From Phycisphaerales bacterium (lineage in GTDB: Bacteria > Planctomycetota > Phycisphaerae > Phycisphaerales > SM1A02): a stretch of 64,000 nt of DNA. The position numbers were made by a program, and so were the translations under genes. Shown piece after piece: positions 51,550-60,336 of this stretch (the stretch's first letter is position 1; each line of letters opens with the position of its first letter). The notes under the pieces are model-generated. The model ran no database searches and was not told the DNA's origin. It saw only the letters and a program-made list of their open reading frames with translations. The DNA lies in the NCBI GenBank assembly GCA_022446905.1, contig JAKVBT010000005.1:531239-595238 (forward strand), read 5' to 3'.

Positions 51550-52743
51550 TCACAGATTGCCGCGTCGCTCTTGCTCGATTTCCAAAGCCTCAAACAGCGC
51601 TTTGAAGTTGCCCTTGCCAAATGACTGGCTGCCACGGCGGCCAATGATTTCGAAGAAGAGCGTCGGGCGATCTTGCAGGGGCTTGGTGAACAGCTGCAGC
51701 AGGTAGCCCTCATCATCGGCATCGACAAGGATGCCAAGATCACGAATGCGCTCGTGATCTTCTCGCACTGCCTTATGACCGTTCTCCGTGAGAATGCGAT
51801 CGACGCGCTGCCAGACGGTTTCGTAGTAGGCCTCGGGAATGGTGAGGAAGTCCACGCCGCGCCGCCGCAGTTCTGCTACTGACTCCATGCAGTCATTGGT
51901 GCGGAAGGCAAGGTGTTGGACACCTGCCGTCATATCGTGCCACTCCAGATATTCCTGGATCTGACTCTTGCGCTTCCCGGGAGCAGGCTCATTGATGGGG
52001 AACTTGATGAGATTATTGCCTGAGGCCATGACCTTGGACATCAGCGCTGAGTATTCAGTGGAAATATCAGCATCATCAAAGTGCTTGAACATGGCAAAGC
52101 CAAGCACGTTCTCATACCAGTCCACCCAGTAGTTCATCTTGCCGTCATCGACATTGCCAACGCAGTGGTCTAAAAACATCAACCCGCATGGATTGTCTCG
52201 GTTGAAATCATTGATGGAAAGATGTCCCACTCGCTTAAAGCCGGGCTCAAAATCTCCGCCTTTCTTGACCCGATCAATCGCATAATCACCCGTTCGGCTG
52301 ACAAATGAATGCACTGCTCGGCCATAGGTCTTGATGCCTGCAGTAGTGACTGTGCCCGCTTCATCAGACAAGGTCATGGGCTCATAGGCCACTTCGCCGC
52401 CATTGGCGACCGCCTGCTTCCAGGCCGCTTCGGCATCCTCGACGGTGAAGGCTACGTCCTTGACGCCATCGCCAAATCGGCGGAGTTCATCAGCAGCAGG
52501 GTCATCCTTGGACAGCGGTGTCTCCAAGAGCATCCGAATATTGCCCTGAGTGAGCAGGTATCGGGATCGATCTCGACTGCCAGTGGTGAGGTCCGCCATC
52601 TGCTCAATGGTGAAGCCAAAGGTGTAGGCATAGAAGAACGCCGCCTGCTTGGCATTGCCCACAAAGAAGCGAATGTGGTCCACATCGATCAGTGCGAGTG
52701 GGTCAGTGCTCGTGGTGGATTGCGGAAGATTGGCAGTCGTCAT
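51550..52743 (-). CDS. hppD: 4-Hydroxyphenylpyruvate dioxygenase
   Basis: Turns 4-hydroxyphenylpyruvate into homogentisate with Fe(II). The 397-residue protein has two vicinal-oxygen-chelate halves. Iron ligands are His in FLDHCVGNV, His in GVQHLAFRT and Glu in LFFEIIGRRGSQSFGKGNF. C-terminal FKALFEALEIEQERRGNL is standard. GAGGAG lies 8-13 nt before the ATG, with TATCAT at 52785-52790 as the -10. With hmgA and fahA it completes tyrosine breakdown save for maleylacetoacetate isomerase. Confidence 0.95.
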   Translation of the reverse strand: MTTANLPQSTTSTDPLALIDVDHIRFFVGNAKQAAFFYAYTFGFTIEQMADLTTGSRDRSRYLLTQGNIRMLLETPLSKDDPAADELRRFGDGVKDVAFTVEDAEAAWKQAVANGGEVAYEPMTLSDEAGTVTTAGIKTYGRAVHSFVSRTGDYAIDRVKKGGDFEPGFKRVGHLSINDFNRDNPCGLMFLDHCVGNVDDGKMNYWVDWYENVLGFAMFKHFDDADISTEYSALMSKVMASGNNLIKFPINEPAPGKRKSQIQEYLEWHDMTAGVQHLAFRTNDCMESVAELRRRGVDFLTIPEAYYETVWQRVDRILTENGHKAVREDHERIRDLGILVDADDEGYLLQLFTKPLQDRPTLFFEIIGRRGSQSFGKGNFKALFEALEIEQERRGNL

Positions 52744-52784
52744 GGATTCGTCTCCTCAGCACATCATTCTCGGGCCAAACGACC

Positions 52785-52790
52785 ATGATA
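52785..52790 (-). promoter_or_regulatory. Putative -10 box of hppD
   Basis: TATCAT on the minus strand about 41 nt before the ATG. The leader contains GAGGAG. Confidence 0.45.
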
Positions 52791-52879
52791 CTGCACGAAG
52801 ATGCTTTGCCAGCACCATCCAATCGGCCTATCTCCAGCGCAATTTGGTCTTTGCTGCATGGATGCGGATAGAACCTTCG

Positions 52880-53398
52880 TCAATAGGTCAGCACGCTATG
52901 GACCGTGCGGGGCGCCAATTTCGCAGCACCATCCAGCCCTTCAAGTTCGATCAGCACTGAGATGCCTACCAATTCACCGCCGAGCGCTTCAATGAGCTGA
53001 CAACTGGCTTCCATCGTGCCGCCTGTAGCGATCAAGTCATCGACCAGCAAAACGCGTTGTCCTGCCTGAATGGCGTCATCGTGAATCTCAAGGCGGTCGC
53101 TGCCATACTCCAAGTCGTAATCGCGCGCAATGGTTGACCACGGCAACTTGCCAGGCTTGCGGATGGGGATGAAGCCAGCATTCAGTGAGCGTGCCAGCAG
53201 GGTGCCAAAGATGAAGCCGCGGGACTCCGCACCGACAACCACATCAACGTTCTGGTGACGGAATGGATTAACCATCGACTCGGCGGCAAGCGCAAGACCA
53301 GCGCGATCAGCCAGCAGCGGGGTGATGTCCCGAAACACAATCCCCTCCGAGGGATAATCGTGGATGTCGCGGATCAGCGAGCGAAGTCGTTCGGGCAT
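52880..53398 (-). CDS. apt: Adenine phosphoribosyltransferase
   Basis: Salvages adenine to AMP with PRPP. The 172-residue protein begins PERLRSLIRDIHDYPSEGIVFRDITPLL, and has VVGAESRGFIFGTLLA, the PRPP loop VLLVDDLIATGGTMEA and the hood KPGKLPWSTIARDYDLEYG. AAAGGAGA lies 7-14 nt before the ATG at 53398, ruling out the longer frame to 53560. TAGCAT at 53424-53429 is a likely -10. The gene is divergent from the GroES-like gene. Confidence 0.95.
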   Translation of the reverse strand: MPERLRSLIRDIHDYPSEGIVFRDITPLLADRAGLALAAESMVNPFRHQNVDVVVGAESRGFIFGTLLARSLNAGFIPIRKPGKLPWSTIARDYDLEYGSDRLEIHDDAIQAGQRVLLVDDLIATGGTMEASCQLIEALGGELVGISVLIELEGLDGAAKLAPRTVHSVLTY

Positions 53399-53440
53399 AC
53401 GCGTGTCTCCTTTGGACATGCGGATGCTAGCAGGGCCGGA

Positions 53441-53446
53441 TACCAT
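53441..53446 (+). promoter_or_regulatory. Putative -10 box of the GroES-like gene
   Basis: TACCAT, 7 nt before the ATG at 53454. It overlaps an earlier ATG at 53445 and favours the later one. Confidence 0.45.
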
Positions 53447-53453
53447 GCTCGAT

Positions 53454-53774
53454 ATGCCCGCCAAGAAGTCATCAACCAAGCAAATCGAGGTTGTCGAGCC
53501 CGTCGGCATGCGGGTGCTTTTGCGCAAGGATGAGGACCGCAAGACCACCAAGGCCGGCATTCATCTCCCCGACAAGATTGAGATCCCAACCCTCACAGGA
53601 CGCATCGTGGCAGTCAGTTACCAGATCGAACACGATGATGAATGGCCGATTGCTCGCTACGACAAGGTGCTGTTTAACCCCAAGCACGCTGTGCCAGTCG
53701 ATTTTGAAGGCGACAACCGGCTCTTCGTCGTGCCAATCGAGGACATCGTGGCGGTTTTTCGGCGAGAGTCATGA
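53454..53774 (+). CDS. GroES-like co-chaperonin, orphan and divergent
   Basis: A 106-residue protein with the GroES beta-barrel: VEPVGMRVLLRKDEDRKTTKAGIHLPD (mobile loop), TLTGRIVAVSYQIEHDDEWPIARYDKVLFNPKHAVPV, and IEDIVAVF. It is longer than GroES by a basic N-terminal tail (PAKKSSTKQIE) and has a mobile loop TTKAGIHLP in place of the usual GGIVLP. No groEL follows; aroA overlaps its stop by ATGA. It may be a specialised co-chaperone. The family call is sound; an actual GroEL partner is not shown. Confidence 0.82.
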   Translation: MPAKKSSTKQIEVVEPVGMRVLLRKDEDRKTTKAGIHLPDKIEIPTLTGRIVAVSYQIEHDDEWPIARYDKVLFNPKHAVPVDFEGDNRLFVVPIEDIVAVFRRES

Positions 53775-55099
53775 GCGGGGCGCCACACCCAGTGGCGGCT
53801 ATCGAGACGCCACCCACGGCCACCATTCACATACCCGGCTCCAAGAGTGTGTCGTGTAGGGCCATCATGCTTGGTGCCATTGCTTCAGGCCCATCAACCC
53901 TGCGTGGCCTGCTCATGTCAGATGACACCGCTGCACTCCTAGCAGGCGTGGAAGCACTTGGCGTGGGCATCGCTGTCAGCGCTAATCAGGTGTGCATGAC
54001 GCCGCCGGATACGTTGGGTGCGCAGCCAGAAGCGCAGGTCAATCTAGGGCACGGTGGAACACCCGCACGCTTCATGATGGCACTGGCCAGCCTTGGACGA
54101 GGCGAGGTGTTGATTGATGGCTCGGCACGCCTGCGTGAACGACCGATGGGCGACGGGCTTGATCTGCTCGCGCAGGTCGGTATTGCCGGTACCTGGCAAG
54201 GCGAGGATGGCAACTTGCCAGTGACTATTCATGGTGGCCCCTGGAACACACCAAGGCTGGAAGTGGGAGAAGCCGCCTCCAGTCAGTTTGTATCCGCCAT
54301 GCTGCTGGCCGCACCTGCAACCGAGCAGGGCATTTGCGTGACCTTCCAAGAACCCGTGGTCAGCGAATCCTATGTGCGGCTGACGGTCCACGAACTCCAG
54401 TCATGGGGGCTCGATGCCAGGCTTCAAGAGCAAGACGGCCAACTGCATGTCATCGAGGTACCTCCTGGTCGCCCAGCGCCACAGATGCGTGAGGTACCTC
54501 CAGATGCCAGTTCGGCACTGTTCTGGGCTGCTGCAGCTGCGATCCTTCCGGGAAGTTCCATCACACTGACGGGAGTGACGCTGGAGGACGATCAGCCCGA
54601 TAGCGCTGCGATTGGCGTGCTTGCATCGATGGGCATGACTACTGAGCAGACAGAACATGGGCTTCGTTGTCTTGGGCCGGATCAGTTGAGTTCACCAGGC
54701 ACCATCGACTGCGCCCTGATGCCGGATGCGGCTCCAGCGCTGGCAGTGGCCTGCTGCTGGGCCAGTAGTCAAACCCGCCTGACTGGACTGAGTACGCTGC
54801 GCGCCAAAGAATCCGACCGTGTCTCGACCATTGCTGGAGAACTCAACCGGGCGGGCTTTGATGTCACCATCGATGGTGACGACCTCATCGTCGTCCCATC
54901 TGACCCTGAAGCAACCCCAGTCACACTGCAGACCTGGGATGACCACCGCATTGCTATGGCAATGGCCGTGATGGGCCTTAGGCGTGGGCAGGTTGAGATT
55001 GCAGATCCAGAGGTGACCAGCAAGAGTTATCCGGGTTTCTGGGTGGATTTAGGCCGACTGTACGGATCCACCGAGAGTGGAGATACTGCGCCCCAATGA
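53771..55099 (+). CDS. aroA: 3-Phosphoshikimate 1-carboxyvinyltransferase (EPSP synthase)
   Basis: Joins shikimate 3-phosphate and PEP in the route to chorismate. The 442-residue protein has IPGSKSVSCRAIMLGAIASG, GHGGTPARFMMALASLG, DGSARLRERPMGDGLDLL and the late STLRAKESDRVSTIAGELNRAGF, with DDHRIAMAMAV near the C terminus. The catalytic Lys is in the N-terminal GSKS and KESDR motifs. It follows the GroES-like gene and overlaps the ABC exporter gene by ATGA, though they are functionally unrelated. Confidence 0.95.
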   Translation: MSGAPHPVAAIETPPTATIHIPGSKSVSCRAIMLGAIASGPSTLRGLLMSDDTAALLAGVEALGVGIAVSANQVCMTPPDTLGAQPEAQVNLGHGGTPARFMMALASLGRGEVLIDGSARLRERPMGDGLDLLAQVGIAGTWQGEDGNLPVTIHGGPWNTPRLEVGEAASSQFVSAMLLAAPATEQGICVTFQEPVVSESYVRLTVHELQSWGLDARLQEQDGQLHVIEVPPGRPAPQMREVPPDASSALFWAAAAAILPGSSITLTGVTLEDDQPDSAAIGVLASMGMTTEQTEHGLRCLGPDQLSSPGTIDCALMPDAAPALAVACCWASSQTRLTGLSTLRAKESDRVSTIAGELNRAGFDVTIDGDDLIVVPSDPEATPVTLQTWDDHRIAMAMAVMGLRRGQVEIADPEVTSKSYPGFWVDLGRLYGSTESGDTAPQ

Positions 55100-56910
55100 A
55101 GCCCTTCTGGACGATGGCCAAACTTCTGCTTGAGCACCGCGCGATTCTGTGCATCGCGGTGATCATGGCCTTTGTGTCCGCCCTTGGACTTGGCGCCGGA
55201 TTGCTCAGCCTTGGGCCGATGATGGAGCAGATCCTTGGAACAGATGGAGGCGCTGGACTGCATACCATGGCTGTGCAGCACAATGCTGCAGGTGGATGGC
55301 AGATACCTTCATGGCTCGTCGAGTGGCTCCCTGATGATCGCTACGACGGTGTCCAGCTTCTGATCTTTTGCATCTGGGGGCTGACATTGCTTGGTGCCAG
55401 CGCGAACTTCTTGCATCAGTACCTCAGCCAAACATTGGCGATTCGGACCATTGCCACTGTCCGCCAACGTTTGTTCGCCCATGTCCTCACGCTGCCACTG
55501 TCGCAAGTTGTTCAGCGGGGGCCCAGTGAGTATGTCTCGCGCATTATTCGCGACGCTGCAGCACTTGAGTCTGGCTTTATTTCATTGCTGGGCAAATCCG
55601 TAGCTCAACTGACCAAGGGTTTGGCTGCGCTGGGCGCAGCCCTGATCTTCGATTGGCAGATCGTCCTCGCTGCCATTGTGGTGGGGCCGGTGCTGGCTGT
55701 GGTCATTCGCAAACTTGCCAAGCGAATTCGAAGAGGTAGTCGTGGATCGCTCAATGCCCAGCAGGAGTTGCTGCAGCTTGCCACAGAACGCGTCCAAGGA
55801 TTGCGCGCAATCAAGACAAGTGGAGGCGAGCCCGCTGCTCGCCAACGCTTTGATGGCATCAACGCGGATGTCATTCGCTACGAACTCAAGATGCGCACAG
55901 CCAAAGCCATGAGCAGCCCGATTGTCGAAACCCTTGCCATTCTCGTGCTTGGCGGATTGGCGCTTCTTGCCGCCCAAAAGATTCTGGACGGCTCGATGCC
56001 CTTTGATGACTTCATCCTGTCGATTGGCTCCCTGGCTGTCGCTGGAGCAAGCCTGCGTCCGCTTACCGGCATCGTCAATGAACTCAATGCTGCAGCCCCG
56101 CCAGCACAACGCATTCTTGATGTCTTGACTGAAGCGGGCGAAGATGCACAGGGGCAAGAACTCTCTCGTCATGCACAGACCATCCGATTTGATGGCGTGA
56201 GTTACACCTATCCCAACGCGGATGATCCAGCGCTCCATGACATCACGCTTGATGTGGACTTTGGATCACACGTGGCAATTGTTGGCCCCAATGGCTCTGG
56301 CAAAACCACACTGCTGGCCCTTTTGCCACGACTGCTCAAGCCAGATCAGGGATCGGTATCAATTGATGGAGTCAACATTGCCGATGCGTCGCTGAGCTCA
56401 CTTCGCGCGCAGATTGGCGTGGTGACTCAGGATGCCTTTATCGTGCAAGGGACCATTCTTGACAACCTCACGCTTGGTCGCCCAGATGCCACGCGCGAGC
56501 AAGCAATTGAAGCTGCAAAGGCCGCTCATGCCGATGGGTTTATTGAATCGATGCCAGGCAACTGGGATGCGCCTGTAAGTGAACAAGGCGCATCACTATC
56601 AGGTGGTCAACGGCAACGCCTATCAATTGCGCGGGCCTTGCTCCGCGAGCCGTCCATTCTGATATTGGACGAGGCAACCTCACAGGTCGATAGTGAATCC
56701 GAAGCTGCCATTGCCTCAGCCATTGGCGCCATAAAGGGCCGTACTGTGCTGGTCATCGCGCACCGACTCGCCACAGTCCTGGATTGCGATCGTATTGTCG
56801 TCATGGATCAGGGTCGCATTGTGGATGTCGGACGCCATGAGGAACTGCTGGGGCGTTGCCCACTCTATGAACGGTTGATCAGTACGCAGTTGGTATCGGT
56901 TGAATCGTGA
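55096..56910 (+). CDS. ABC exporter (MsbA-like), fused membrane and ATPase domains
   Basis: A 604-residue half-transporter. The first ~330 residues hold six membrane helices with the exporter coupling motif TERVQGLRAIKTSGGE. Residues ~360-600 form the ATPase: Walker A IVGPNGSGKTT at about 397, Q-loop GVVTQDAFIVQGTILDN, signature LSGGQRQRLSIARALL and Walker B ILILDEATSQVD, then the H-loop IAHRL. It is closest to lipid A/multidrug exporters, but the cargo is not evident. ATGA overlap with aroA and GTGA with the iron permease gene. Confidence 0.92.
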   Translation: MKPFWTMAKLLLEHRAILCIAVIMAFVSALGLGAGLLSLGPMMEQILGTDGGAGLHTMAVQHNAAGGWQIPSWLVEWLPDDRYDGVQLLIFCIWGLTLLGASANFLHQYLSQTLAIRTIATVRQRLFAHVLTLPLSQVVQRGPSEYVSRIIRDAAALESGFISLLGKSVAQLTKGLAALGAALIFDWQIVLAAIVVGPVLAVVIRKLAKRIRRGSRGSLNAQQELLQLATERVQGLRAIKTSGGEPAARQRFDGINADVIRYELKMRTAKAMSSPIVETLAILVLGGLALLAAQKILDGSMPFDDFILSIGSLAVAGASLRPLTGIVNELNAAAPPAQRILDVLTEAGEDAQGQELSRHAQTIRFDGVSYTYPNADDPALHDITLDVDFGSHVAIVGPNGSGKTTLLALLPRLLKPDQGSVSIDGVNIADASLSSLRAQIGVVTQDAFIVQGTILDNLTLGRPDATREQAIEAAKAAHADGFIESMPGNWDAPVSEQGASLSGGQRQRLSIARALLREPSILILDEATSQVDSESEAAIASAIGAIKGRTVLVIAHRLATVLDCDRIVVMDQGRIVDVGRHEELLGRCPLYERLISTQLVSVES

Positions 56911-57908
56911 ATGCAGCAACGCGTCTTGGCTTGCTTGCCACTGCTTTGGTGCTCGCTGCCGTAGCGCGGCTACTTATTGGAGTTGACCCCGCCACTGGAG
57001 AACTCGAATTCAGCTGGCCTGCCTCTGACTGGATCACGTTTCGATTCACTGCCGCAATCATCGCTGTCTTGGTTGGTGCAGGACTATCCCTCAGTGGACT
57101 CCTACTCCAAACATCCTTGCGCAATCCACTTGCAGCCCCTTCCGTACTCGGGGTCAGCAGTGGAGCAGGCCTTGGTGTCATGGTTGCCCTGCTCATTGCG
57201 CATCACGCGGGCATTGAAACGGTTCCATGGTTTGCCCCGGCAATCATCGGCGCCCTGATAGCCGTTGGCATTGTGCTTGTGCTTGGGCGTCGCGATGGCT
57301 GGCCTGATCCAGTAACGACCATTCTGGCTGGAGTCATTGTCGCCACCATGGCCGGTGCCGGCATGGTTCTGATGCAGTCCATGCTGCCAGCAGATACCCG
57401 TGGGCGCTTTCTCGCCTGGGCAATGGGCACGATTCCCGATCTCGCCGCACCCGGACCACTCTGGGGCCTCACTGCGCTGGTCCTTGCAGCGACCAGTTGG
57501 GCTTGGATCAGTGCTCGGCGTCTTGATGCCCTCCGACTCGATGAAGCATCAGCCCAGACCATTGGCGCTGGCCCAGAGCCGCTGCGACTGGTGTGCTTAG
57601 TGCTGGCCGGTGTAGTGACCGCGATGACCGTGGCAATCTGTGGGCCACTGGGTTTTGTTGGCTTGCTTGGGCCACACGTAGCAAGACTGCTTGTGGGCCC
57701 ATCGCATCGCCTGCTTGTACCAGCAGCAGTTCTTACTGGTGGCATGGTGCTGGTTGGGGCTGATGTATTCCGTCAACTTATTTCACTTGAAACGGGTCGT
57801 TTGCCAGTTGGTGTTGTCACTACGCTTGCCGGTGGCCCATTCTTTCTTTGGCTGCTGACGACCAGCCGAACGGGCGAGTGGAGAGGAGACTCAAATGCTT
57901 CGGTGTGA
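56907..57908 (+). CDS. FecCD-family ABC permease (iron/cobalamin-type uptake)
   Basis: A 333-residue integral membrane protein with about ten helices, beginning at a GTG that overlaps the exporter stop by 4 bp. LSLSGLLLQTSLRNPLAAPSVLGVSSGAGLGVM is the family signature, and PLGFVGLLGPHVARLLVGPSHRLLVPAAVLTGG follows near the C terminus. FecCD permeases pair with an ATPase and a periplasmic binding protein to import siderophores, haem or vitamin B12. The ATPase gene follows, overlapping by 14 bp. No binding protein is found beside them. Confidence 0.92.
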   Translation: MNAATRLGLLATALVLAAVARLLIGVDPATGELEFSWPASDWITFRFTAAIIAVLVGAGLSLSGLLLQTSLRNPLAAPSVLGVSSGAGLGVMVALLIAHHAGIETVPWFAPAIIGALIAVGIVLVLGRRDGWPDPVTTILAGVIVATMAGAGMVLMQSMLPADTRGRFLAWAMGTIPDLAAPGPLWGLTALVLAATSWAWISARRLDALRLDEASAQTIGAGPEPLRLVCLVLAGVVTAMTVAICGPLGFVGLLGPHVARLLVGPSHRLLVPAAVLTGGMVLVGADVFRQLISLETGRLPVGVVTTLAGGPFFLWLLTTSRTGEWRGDSNASV

Positions 57909-58689
57909 AGGTCTTCAGCACCACTACGCAGGCTTCACGCTTGGTCCAGTCGATGTCACAATTGATCGCGGACGTCTGGCTGTGCTTGTGGGCCCCAACG
58001 CAAGCGGAAAGACAACCCTGCTTAACCTTTTAGCTGGACTCAAGTCGCCATCAATGGGAAGCATCTGCTTGGATGGAGTCAATCTAAGCAACACAGGCCG
58101 CCGAGAGCGCGCTGGGAAACTGGTTGCGCTTCCACAGCGACCTTGGGCGGGTGAAGGAATGACTGTCATCGAATTGGTTCGCTTAGGACGCTTGCAACTT
58201 GGGCGTGATGATGAAGCCATTGAATCTGCACTTGATCAAATGGGGCTGCTTACACATCAATCCACGCCACTTGGCGCTTTGTCCATTGGGCAGCGGCAAC
58301 GTGCCCACTTTGCACGGGTGCTTGCCCAAGCAGAACCCAAATCGATGCTGGTCCTAGATGAACCCACAGCACCGCTCGATCCCGTATGGGCCCAGCGCGC
58401 CTGGGCCGTGCTCCGTGAGCATGTTGCCAGCGGCGGCGGGGCAGTACTTGCTGTGCATGACATTGCGATTGCATCAGCGATGGCTGATGATGCCTGGATG
58501 TTGCATGAAGGCCAGGTCAGATGCAGTGGAGTTGCCAGCGAAGTGCTCGCCCCAGACGCGTTGTGTGAGGCCTTTGGCCAACGATATGAGTGGGCTATTC
58601 GATCAGACGGCAGTCGCTGGCTCGTGCCTGCACCTTGCAGTGAGACCTCGGATGCACACCTGAAGCGGCCAGGCCAATCCTCAGAATGA
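57895..58689 (+). CDS. FecE/BtuD-type ABC ATPase
   Basis: A 264-residue ATPase of the iron and B12 uptake group. Walker A VGPNASGKTT, Q-loop ALPQRPWAGEGMTVIELVRLGR, signature LSIGQRQRAHFARVLAQ and Walker B LVLDEPTAPLD are visible. The signature reads LSIGQ instead of LSGGQ. It is encoded with a 14-bp overlap of the FecCD permease, so works with it. The C-terminal ~40 residues (WLVPAPCSETSDAHLK) are an extension with no match. Confidence 0.9.
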   Translation: MLRCEGLQHHYAGFTLGPVDVTIDRGRLAVLVGPNASGKTTLLNLLAGLKSPSMGSICLDGVNLSNTGRRERAGKLVALPQRPWAGEGMTVIELVRLGRLQLGRDDEAIESALDQMGLLTHQSTPLGALSIGQRQRAHFARVLAQAEPKSMLVLDEPTAPLDPVWAQRAWAVLREHVASGGGAVLAVHDIAIASAMADDAWMLHEGQVRCSGVASEVLAPDALCEAFGQRYEWAIRSDGSRWLVPAPCSETSDAHLKRPGQSSE

Positions 58690-58704
58690 TCCTCTCCAGT
58701 GCGG

Positions 58705-58710
58705 TAGGAT
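58705..58710 (+). promoter_or_regulatory. Putative -10 box of the small membrane protein gene
   Basis: TAGGAT, 6 nt before the ATG at 58717. Confidence 0.35.
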
Positions 58711-58716
58711 GGGCTC

Positions 58717-59112
58717 ATGGGCTTTGATGATCTGGTCATCTTGGGCGGTGTGATGCTGTATGTCGTGGGTGCGGTTGCTGGTGCGCTCAAAAAGGGCAAG
58801 GCCAAAACCAACACCCCCAAAGCCAAGAACAGCACCAAAGCACCTCAGGCCAAGACCATTCGCACCGGGGGTCGACGTGAGCCGGGCACAGGCCTCCGCA
58901 GAAAGTTCAAAGAAGAAAGCCCAGCTGCGCCACCGAAATTGCCCCCAGTAGCCAATCCAGCGGTTGTTCGGCGTATTTCCAATGACGAAGATCTGGTCAC
59001 AGTTCCTACCGAGTCACCGAACCCTGGATGGTCTCAGTGGCAGCAGGCAATTGTCCTCTCTGAGGTCCTTGGCCGACCCCGGGGAGATGTCGACCACGAA
59101 CCTGTGGCCTGA
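58717..59112 (+). CDS. Single-pass membrane protein with basic cytosolic region
   Basis: A 131-residue protein: a membrane helix at about 4-24 (DLVILGGVMLYVVGAVAGAL), then a Lys, Pro and Ala-rich disordered region to about 85 (KKGKAKTNTPKAKNSTKAP), and a C-terminal acidic segment with WSQWQQAIVLSEVLGRPRG. The last stretch looks like a short helix that could bind a partner. No family is recognised. A TANNNT box lies 6 nt before the ATG. Confidence 0.6.
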   Translation: MGFDDLVILGGVMLYVVGAVAGALKKGKAKTNTPKAKNSTKAPQAKTIRTGGRREPGTGLRRKFKEESPAAPPKLPPVANPAVVRRISNDEDLVTVPTESPNPGWSQWQQAIVLSEVLGRPRGDVDHEPVA

Positions 59113-59144
59113 GCGGGATCGACGCAAATCTCAGCGCGTTGGCG

Positions 59145-59165
59145 AACGATCGACCATAGATCGTT
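59145..59165 (+). promoter_or_regulatory. Operator-like inverted repeat at the pepQ promoter
   Basis: A perfect inverted repeat with 7-bp arms (59145-59151 and 59159-59165) and a 7-nt spacer. Its right arm shares a base with the -10 TATACT (59165-59170). A dimeric repressor bound here would block the promoter. Confidence 0.45.
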
Positions 59166-59170
59166 ATACT
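59165..59170 (+). promoter_or_regulatory. Putative -10 box of the Xaa-Pro peptidase gene
   Basis: TATACT, 8 nt before the ATG at 59179. It would make a leaderless transcript for the peptidase-accB-accC run. Confidence 0.5.
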
Positions 59171-59178
59171 CCCGCCCC

Positions 59179-60327
59179 ATGTCTGCACTTCCATGTGTTG
59201 ATACCTGCCTTGGGCAGGACCAGATCGTGCTTACTCGGCTCGCCGCAGCCCGCGCTGCCATGCACAACGCAGACATGGAGGCCCTGCTGATCACAGGAGA
59301 GCAGGACATACGCTATCTGGTCGGATGCCACGGACATGATGTCAAACTGCTGCTGACTCAGGATCTTGCTGGTCTGGTCTCAGACCGGCGATACGAAGAA
59401 TATCTCGATCCTTGGGGGCAGACAGGGCACTACCACGTCCACATCGACTCCAATCGTGCAGGGCAGTGGAAGTGGATGGCCTCCATGCTTGGCAACGCTG
59501 AGATCAGCACACTCCACGTGCAAGCGGCGCACACCACCCTGACGATGCAAACAACCATGGAAGAGGCCATGCCGGGGATCAAGATCACCTCAGGCACATC
59601 CATTTGCACGCCGCTGCGAATGAAAAAATCTGCTGATGAAGTGGACGCCATCCGCCGGGCCATTGATATTCAAGTTGAAGCGTTGCGGGCTATGCAAGCG
59701 GACCTCAGTCTGCAAATGACCGAAGGGCAAGCTTCGGCTCGGCTTATCTATGAGATGCGATGCCGTGGCGCTGAGTCTGAGAGTTTTGAACCTATTGTTG
59801 GCAGTGGTGCCAATGCCAGCATCATTCATCACGTCCCAGGCAATAGCCCGATCGTCCCTGGTGTCTTGTTGGTTGATTGGGGAGCGCGGGTCGATGGTCT
59901 TTGCAGTGACCTCACACGCACCTTTTTCCTTGGTTCGCCACCTGATGAACTGGCAAATGTGTATCAGGTCATCGACCAAGCCCGCCAATCGGCCATCGCG
60001 GTCTGCACTGCTGGTCGGCCGGTACAAGAAGTCGACGCCGCAGCCCGACAGGTCATCGAGTCTGCTGGTTACGGCGAACAATTTGGACACGGCGTTGGCC
60101 ATGGCCTGGGCCGTGATGTACATGAACAACCATTCATGGGACGCGCTGCCGCTGACACCGTTCTAGAAGAAGGCATGGTCGTGACCATTGAACCCGGGAT
60201 CTACCTGCCTGGCATTGGCGGGGTTCGACTTGAAGATGATGTGTTGATTACTGGCAGCGACCCTGTTGTGCTGTCGGCAGATCTAGAGACGAGTTTTGAG
60301 AGCGCTTGTTTGGCGCTCCCACATTGA
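59179..60327 (+). CDS. M24-family Xaa-Pro aminopeptidase/prolidase
   Basis: A 382-residue metallopeptidase that releases residues from Xaa-Pro peptides or cleaves Xaa-Pro dipeptides. The pita-bread fold ligands are Asp in VDWGARVDGLCSDLTRTFF (two Asp), His in FGHGVGHGLGRDVHEQP, Glu in TIEPGIYLP and Glu in VRLEDDVLIT, all present. The N-terminal ~140 residues form the creatinase-like domain. It lies 10 nt before accB; in many bacteria efp sits between these genes, and it is absent here. Confidence 0.92.
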   Translation: MSALPCVDTCLGQDQIVLTRLAAARAAMHNADMEALLITGEQDIRYLVGCHGHDVKLLLTQDLAGLVSDRRYEEYLDPWGQTGHYHVHIDSNRAGQWKWMASMLGNAEISTLHVQAAHTTLTMQTTMEEAMPGIKITSGTSICTPLRMKKSADEVDAIRRAIDIQVEALRAMQADLSLQMTEGQASARLIYEMRCRGAESESFEPIVGSGANASIIHHVPGNSPIVPGVLLVDWGARVDGLCSDLTRTFFLGSPPDELANVYQVIDQARQSAIAVCTAGRPVQEVDAAARQVIESAGYGEQFGHGVGHGLGRDVHEQPFMGRAAADTVLEEGMVVTIEPGIYLPGIGGVRLEDDVLITGSDPVVLSADLETSFESACLALPH

Positions 60328-60336
60328 GGACACCGC

